From Hyphomicrobium sp. D-2 (lineage in GTDB: Bacteria; Pseudomonadota; Alphaproteobacteria; Rhizobiales; Hyphomicrobiaceae), in contig NZ_JARXLA010000002.1 in assembly GCF_029872155.1 (NCBI RefSeq), positions 372,001 through 436,000 on the forward strand: DNA of 64,000 nt, written 5' to 3'. The notes under the pieces are model-generated. The model saw only the letters and a program-made list of their open reading frames with translations. It was not told the DNA's origin and searched no databases. Below, piece after piece: positions 59,611 through 64,000 of this stretch. Every line of letters begins with the position of its first letter. The stretch's first letter is position 1. Both the position numbers and the translations under genes were made by a program.

Positions 59611-60842
59611 GCGCGATGAGCCTTGCAGCAAGACCAGCGCGCGCTTCTGTTTCTCCGCGTAGCCGAGACGATCTGCGCATTTTTCTGGTCGCAGGCGAAC
59701 ACTCGGGCGACGCCCTCGGTGGCAAGCTGATGACGGCGCTGACGGCGAGATGCAATGGCCGGGTGCACTATCTCGGCGTCGGCGGCGAGACGATGGAGCA
59801 TGCGGGGCTGGCGTCACAGTTTCCGTTGTCCGACGTGGCGGTGATGGGACCACTGAATATTCTGGCCCGCCTGCCGCGATTGGTGTCGCGCGTGTATCGC
59901 ACAGTCGACGCGGCGGTAGCGGCGGAACCCGATGCCGTGGTCATCATCGATGCGCCGGAATTCACCCATCCGATTGCCAAGCGCATCCGCAAGCGCGCGC
60001 CGTCGATTCCGATCATCGATTATGTTTCGCCCAGCGTGTGGGCCTGGCGCTCGGGGCGCGCGCGCAAGATGCGGCCGTATGTCGATCATGTGCTGGCGCT
60101 GTTGCCATTCGAGCCGGCCGCGCATGAGCGGCTCGGTGGCCCGCCGTGCTCCTATGTCGGCCACCCACTGATCGAGCGTCTGGAGTGGATTCAGGGGCTT
60201 GATCCAACGGTGCTGGCCGAACGACTGCAGCTTGACCCTGCACGGCCTGTCATCGTCGTGTTGCCGGGCAGCCGGACGTCAGAGGTGACGCGGTTGATGC
60301 AACCCTTTGGCGCCACGATTGAAGAGCTGCACAATCGCCGTCTGCGCCCGCAAATTATCATTCCGGCAGTGCCGCATGTGCGCGCCATCATTCAGCAGCA
60401 TGCGCAGACGTGGCGCGAGCCGCCGCATTTCGTCGAAGGCGACGAAGACAAATTCCGCGCTTTCCGGCTGGCGCATGCGGCGCTGGCGGCATCAGGCACG
60501 GTGACGCTCGAACTGGCGCTAGCGGGAACGCCGATGGTTGTCGGCTACAAGGTCGATCGGCTGGCCGCTCAACTCAAGCATCTGGTGAAAGTGCACTCGG
60601 TGGTGCTGGCGAACCTGGTGCTGGAAGAAAATGCGTTCCCTGAATATCTGCAGGAGAACTGCACGCCGGAGAAAATGGCGGACGCCATCGAGCCGCTGTT
60701 GCGCGATACGCCCGAGAGCCAGGCGCAACTCGCGGCGCTGGCCCGCATTCCGCACTGCATGCTGATCGAAGGTGCGACGCCGAGCGATCTCGCCGCAGAC
60801 ATCGTGCTCGATTACGCCACGCGCGGCCGGCGATCTGCGTAG
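59607..60842 (+). CDS. lpxB: Lipid-A-disaccharide synthase
   Basis: 411-residue family 19 glycosyltransferase that joins lipid X and UDP-diacylglucosamine. FLVAGEHSGDALGGKLM, VIIDAPEFTHPIAKRIRK, YVSPSVWAWRSGRARKM, VVLPGSRTSEVTRLM and the C-terminal ALAASGTVTLELALAGTPMVVGYK are typical. The first 25 residues are an extension. Starts in the ATGA overlap with lpxI. Confidence 0.97.
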   Translation: MSAMSLAARPARASVSPRSRDDLRIFLVAGEHSGDALGGKLMTALTARCNGRVHYLGVGGETMEHAGLASQFPLSDVAVMGPLNILARLPRLVSRVYRTVDAAVAAEPDAVVIIDAPEFTHPIAKRIRKRAPSIPIIDYVSPSVWAWRSGRARKMRPYVDHVLALLPFEPAAHERLGGPPCSYVGHPLIERLEWIQGLDPTVLAERLQLDPARPVIVVLPGSRTSEVTRLMQPFGATIEELHNRRLRPQIIIPAVPHVRAIIQQHAQTWREPPHFVEGDEDKFRAFRLAHAALAASGTVTLELALAGTPMVVGYKVDRLAAQLKHLVKVHSVVLANLVLEENAFPEYLQENCTPEKMADAIEPLLRDTPESQAQLAALARIPHCMLIEGATPSDLAADIVLDYATRGRRSA

Positions 60843-60874
60843 GCAGGCGGCGCCTGAATTTTTGTGACCCATGG

Positions 60875-60914
60875 GCAACGGTTGCTTGCGATATTCACCG
60901 CAACCGTTGCTTGC
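60875..60914. promoter_or_regulatory. Tandem near-palindromes upstream of the autotransporter gene
   Basis: GCAACGGTTGCTTGC (60875-60889) and GCAACCGTTGCTTGC (60900-60914) are direct repeats spaced 25 bases, each starting with a self-complementary GCAAC-N-GTTGC. As a pair they can also form an 11-bp hairpin. They lie 90-130 bases before the autotransporter start. A candidate operator, or a terminator of lpxB without U-tract. Confidence 0.5.
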
Positions 60915-61003
60915 AGCTTGCCGCGATTGGTCCAGCTCCTGATTATCGTTCATGAATCGATTTTACGGCGTGGCCGGAACATCCATTTTGAATTTGGGGT
61001 CCA

Positions 61004-63901
61004 ATGCGTAGCGCAGCGAAGCCATACCGATCCATCCAGTTGTTAGCTGGGGTGTCGGCTATCGCGCTGGCGGCGGCGCTTTTCACTTCAGCACCTGTCA
61101 TGGCCAATGGCGGCCAGAGCGGCGGTGGCACCACTGGTGGCGGGGATAGCCTCAATGGCGTGGGGTCCATCGGACTATCCAACCCGGCGACCGGCGGTGG
61201 CGGCGGCGGTGCCGGCTTATCCGGTGCCTCGGGTGGAAACGGGACAGGAGCCGGCGGTGCCGGTGGCGTCAATCCGGGCGATAATGGCCAGGACGGATCG
61301 AGCGATCCCGTATCCGGTGGCGGCGGTGGTGGCGCGGCCCATGGCGCTGTGCGCACTGAGCTTCCGGATATCGACGGGGTGGTGTTCCAGGGGGGGATCG
61401 GCGGTAGCGGCGGAGGCAGCAGCGACTACGGCGGCGGCGGCGGCAGCGGCGGCTGGGGTCTCGTCGTGGACGGTTCGAACAAGACCGGCGCGTTCACCGG
61501 TACCATGGTTGGTGGCTCGGGCGGCAATGCAGGTTTGAACGGTGGCGGCTGGGGTGGCTCGGGCGGCGTGGGTTACTCCATATTTGGGGCCAACAACACC
61601 GTGACTGTGAATGGTGCAGTCACCGGCGGCGATGGCGGCGATGGCGGCCATCAGACGGCTGCAAGTGGACGTGGAGGCAATGGTGGGAGTGGTGGTTTTG
61701 GTGCGTGGCTGATCGGCAGCGGTAACCAGACGACGTTCACTGGCCCTGTAACCGGCGGCAATGGCGGTCGCGCGGGCTCTGATGGTTCCGGCGGCCCGGC
61801 GGCGGGCGGACAGGGTGGCTACGGCATTTATGGCGCCGGTGGCGTAACGATCGGTGGCGCAGTTACCGGCGGCAACGGCGGCAGTGTTTTTGATTTTGGA
61901 ACTGTAGGAGCTGGTGGCGAAGGTGTCAGTGGCAGCAATATGGAAGTCACGGTGCTGTCGACCGGCTCTGTGTCGGGCGGCTTCAGCGGCGACGGTGCCA
62001 CTCAGGCCAATGCCGTAAAGTTTCTCAGTGGAACCGATTCGCTCATCGTTCACGCTGGTGCATCGTTGAACGGCGCCGTTGCTGGCGACGGCGACGACAC
62101 GTTCGTGCTTGGCGGCACTGCGGATGGCAGCATCAACTACGACACACAGTTCAGCGGCTTTCAGACGCTGGGTAAAATTGACTCCAGCACCTGGACCCTG
62201 ACCGGCAATAATTTCACCGGTTCTGCGTTGGTGTTAGGGGGGCGGCTTAACGTCGAGGGCCAGATCGGCACCGCAGGCGAAGTTCATATCGTTGGTGCTG
62301 ACGGGATACTTGGTGGCGGCGGGACCATTCTCGGCGGCGTAGCGGTGCTGGGTGCCACCTTGGCGCCGGGTGGAGCCCTCAATCAGCTCACGGTTACGGA
62401 GACCGTGGGACTGGGACCCAATGCCGTCTTTCAGGTCGGCGTGAACGCTGCTGGCCAGAACGACCGCTTGATGGCGCAGGGTGTCGCGGTGATCGATGCC
62501 ACCGCCGTTGTGGATGTGCTGGCGCAGCTGGGCAAGTACATGCCCTCGACGCAGTACACGATCATCACCAGCACGGGCGGCGTCACCGGTCAGTTCAATC
62601 CGAACGTCACCACCAACATGGCGTTCCTGACGCCGACGCTGAGCTATGACGCCAACAACGTTTATCTGACGCTGGCGAATACGGCAGCGTTCCTCTATGC
62701 GGCGCAGACCTACAACGAGCATGCGGTTGCCGGCGCTCTCGACACGCTCGACTTCAACGACCCGTTGTATCAGGCCGTAATTGGGCAGACGGCGGAAGGT
62801 GCGCGGCAGGCGTACAACGCAATGTCGGGTGAGATTTATGCCTCGACCATCGGCGTGCTGATCGATCAGGCGCGCTTTGCTCGCGGATCCATCCTCGACC
62901 GGCTGTTGCAGTCGTCCTACGCGCAGGGCGGCGCAGGCGGGCAGCAGATGGCGCTCGGAGCAGGCGGGCCGACGACATTCGCCGTGGCATCCGTGCCGAT
63001 GGAAGGCCGCATGGCGCTCGGCATGGGCGACGGCAGCGGACGCGGATCGCATGCGTTTGCGCCTGCATATTCCGACGGCCTCGTTTTCTGGACGCAAGGC
63101 TTTGGTTCGTGGGGCAGCTACGACGGTAACGGCAATGCCGCCGCGGTTGAGCGCACGCTCGGCGGCTTTGTATCGGGTGTCGATACAGGGCTTGGCGATG
63201 GCTGGCGCGCGGGTGTCGCGGCGGGTTATGCGCGCTCGAATATTTCCGTTGGCGCGCGCAACTCGTCGTCGGAAATCGACAGTTACACGCTGGCGGCATA
63301 CGCGGGCGGCCCAGTGGGATCGTTTGCGCTGCGCGCTGGCGGCACCTGGACATGGAGCGACATTGAAGCTTCGCGCGCGGTTGTGTTTCCGGGGTTCGCG
63401 TCGCTGCAAGAGGCAAGCTATAACGGCGATGTCGGCCAGCTGTTCGCTGAACTCGCGCATCCGTTCGTGTCCGGTGCATCAGCGATCGAGCCATTTGCTG
63501 GCCTTGCGTGGGTACATCTGAACACGGATGGTTTCACCGAGAGCGGCGGTGCGGCGGCCCTGGCCGTGCGCGGCAGCAACGAGAATGTCGGCTATTCGAC
63601 GCTGGGCCTGCGCGCTGCCACAACGCTCCCGATGGGTGGGGTTCTGGTGACGCCACGTGCCTCGGCGGCCTGGCAGTATGCGTTCGGCGACACGACGCCC
63701 GATCTTGCGCTGGCGTTCGCAAGTTCCGGCGCCAGCTTTGGCATTCTCGGCGTGCCGTTGGCCCGCTCAAGCGCGTTGCTGGAGGCTGGCCTCGATATTC
63801 AGCTCAGCGAAGATGCAGTGCTGGGCGTGTCCTATGTCGGCCAGCTTGCCGGTGATCTGCAGGATAACGGCGTGCAGGGTAAAATTCTCTGGAAGTTTTA
63901 A
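61004..63901 (+). CDS. Glycine-rich autotransporter (type Va) outer membrane protein
   Basis: 965 residues. Signal peptide (AGVSAIALAAALFTSAPVMA, cleavage about residue 34). Residues 35-330 are a passenger dominated by GG, GGNGG and GGSGG motifs with repeats such as VTGGDGGDGG, VTGGNGGRAG and VTGGNGGSVF, and beta-solenoid-like strands follow to about 560. The C-terminal ~280 residues form an autotransporter barrel starting around LVFWTQGFGSWGSYDGNG and ending in Phe (GKILWKF). Probably a surface adhesin or exposed beta-helix; no catalytic residues seen. Preceded by paired repeats that may regulate it. Confidence 0.93.
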   Translation: MRSAAKPYRSIQLLAGVSAIALAAALFTSAPVMANGGQSGGGTTGGGDSLNGVGSIGLSNPATGGGGGGAGLSGASGGNGTGAGGAGGVNPGDNGQDGSSDPVSGGGGGGAAHGAVRTELPDIDGVVFQGGIGGSGGGSSDYGGGGGSGGWGLVVDGSNKTGAFTGTMVGGSGGNAGLNGGGWGGSGGVGYSIFGANNTVTVNGAVTGGDGGDGGHQTAASGRGGNGGSGGFGAWLIGSGNQTTFTGPVTGGNGGRAGSDGSGGPAAGGQGGYGIYGAGGVTIGGAVTGGNGGSVFDFGTVGAGGEGVSGSNMEVTVLSTGSVSGGFSGDGATQANAVKFLSGTDSLIVHAGASLNGAVAGDGDDTFVLGGTADGSINYDTQFSGFQTLGKIDSSTWTLTGNNFTGSALVLGGRLNVEGQIGTAGEVHIVGADGILGGGGTILGGVAVLGATLAPGGALNQLTVTETVGLGPNAVFQVGVNAAGQNDRLMAQGVAVIDATAVVDVLAQLGKYMPSTQYTIITSTGGVTGQFNPNVTTNMAFLTPTLSYDANNVYLTLANTAAFLYAAQTYNEHAVAGALDTLDFNDPLYQAVIGQTAEGARQAYNAMSGEIYASTIGVLIDQARFARGSILDRLLQSSYAQGGAGGQQMALGAGGPTTFAVASVPMEGRMALGMGDGSGRGSHAFAPAYSDGLVFWTQGFGSWGSYDGNGNAAAVERTLGGFVSGVDTGLGDGWRAGVAAGYARSNISVGARNSSSEIDSYTLAAYAGGPVGSFALRAGGTWTWSDIEASRAVVFPGFASLQEASYNGDVGQLFAELAHPFVSGASAIEPFAGLAWVHLNTDGFTESGGAAALAVRGSNENVGYSTLGLRAATTLPMGGVLVTPRASAAWQYAFGDTTPDLALAFASSGASFGILGVPLARSSALLEAGLDIQLSEDAVLGVSYVGQLAGDLQDNGVQGKILWKF

Positions 63902-63919
63902 GTTGGCGAAGTTTCGTTG

Positions 63920-63997
63920 GCGCTCGGCGACTGCCCTGCGGGGAGCCGGCCGTGGTTGCTTGATGCGCTCGGCGACTCTCCTCCGGAGAGCCAGCCG
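63920..63997. repeat. Two 33-base direct repeats after the autotransporter
   Basis: GCGCTCGGCGACT begins copies at 63920-63952 and 63965-63997. The copies share 28 of 33 positions and are separated by 12 bases that contain GGTTGCTTG. The second holds a perfect CTCTCC/GGAGAG hairpin. The window ends three bases later, so more copies may follow. Confidence 0.6.
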
Positions 63998-64000
63998 CCG

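Noticed and set aside
61217-62053. Minus-strand frame across the glycine-rich passenger
   Set aside because: Ala/Thr-rich complement of Gly codons, not a gene.
63920-63997. CRISPR array
   Set aside because: Only two imperfect copies with a 12-base spacer, too short for CRISPR spacers, and no cas genes.

Overview
The window reads as a core chromosomal segment of a GC-rich alphaproteobacterium of the order Hyphomicrobiales (Rhizobiales). Three things point there: the gene order lon-hupB-tRNA-Val followed by nuo genes; the order nuoN-birA-rnj-mce-DUF1467-proS-lolC-lolD-dnaE; and the rpsB-tsf-pyrH-frr-uppS-cdsA-dxr-rseP-bamA-lpxD-fabZ-lpxA-lpxI-lpxB block. An alphaproteobacterial type LexA box (GTTC-N7-GTTC) and two copies of a Rhizobiales-style intergenic palindromic repeat agree with this. 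I cannot name the genus from sequence alone.

Layout. 1-3.5 kb: the 3' part of lon (frameshifted), hupB, tRNA-Val(UAC), a small P-loop ATPase and tRNA-Asp(GUC). 3.5-9.5 kb: a possible mobile-element remnant, then the minus-strand SOS mutagenesis cassette imuA-imuB-dnaE2 behind a LexA box. 9.7-12.1 kb: recQ and a SnoaL-like protein. 12.3-30.9 kb: all fourteen complex I genes nuoA-N, interrupted by eight accessory genes (secreted, membrane, DUF3806, FlK-like thioesterase, GFA-family, membrane, pentapeptide and membrane proteins). Terminators after nuoD suggest that nuoA-D and nuoE-N are separate transcripts. 30.9-34.4 kb: birA, ribonuclease J, methylmalonyl-CoA epimerase and a DUF1467 protein. 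35.2-43.6 kb: proS of the archaeal/eukaryote-like type, lolC, lolD, dnaE and an L,D-transpeptidase-like secreted protein that lacks the catalytic cysteine. 43.7-44.5 kb: a minus-strand RMD1/YagE-family protein. 44.6-60.8 kb: translation factors (rpsB, tsf, frr), pyrH, isoprenoid and phospholipid genes (uppS, cdsA, dxr), then envelope biogenesis (rseP, bamA, lpxD, fabZ, lpxA, an enlarged lpxI, lpxB). 61-64 kb: a glycine-rich autotransporter and a pair of 33-base repeats.

How the genes work together. nuoA-N encode the proton-pumping NADH:quinone oxidoreductase. imuA/imuB/dnaE2 form the damage-induced translesion synthesis module. uppS, cdsA and dxr feed cell-wall carrier, phospholipid and isoprenoid synthesis. 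The lpx genes with fabZ, bamA, rseP and lolCD build and maintain the outer membrane.

The main points for a second look are: single-base frameshifts in two core genes (lon and nuoB); displacement in place of the usual proS by an archaeal-type gene; an LpxI with a degenerate second copy of its C-terminal domain; loss of the active-site Cys in the YkuD-type protein; repeated GTTGCTTGC motifs upstream of nuoE and of the autotransporter; and two strong hairpins between rpsB and tsf. I did not find a CRISPR array, a prophage, a toxin-antitoxin pair or a recognisable new defence system.
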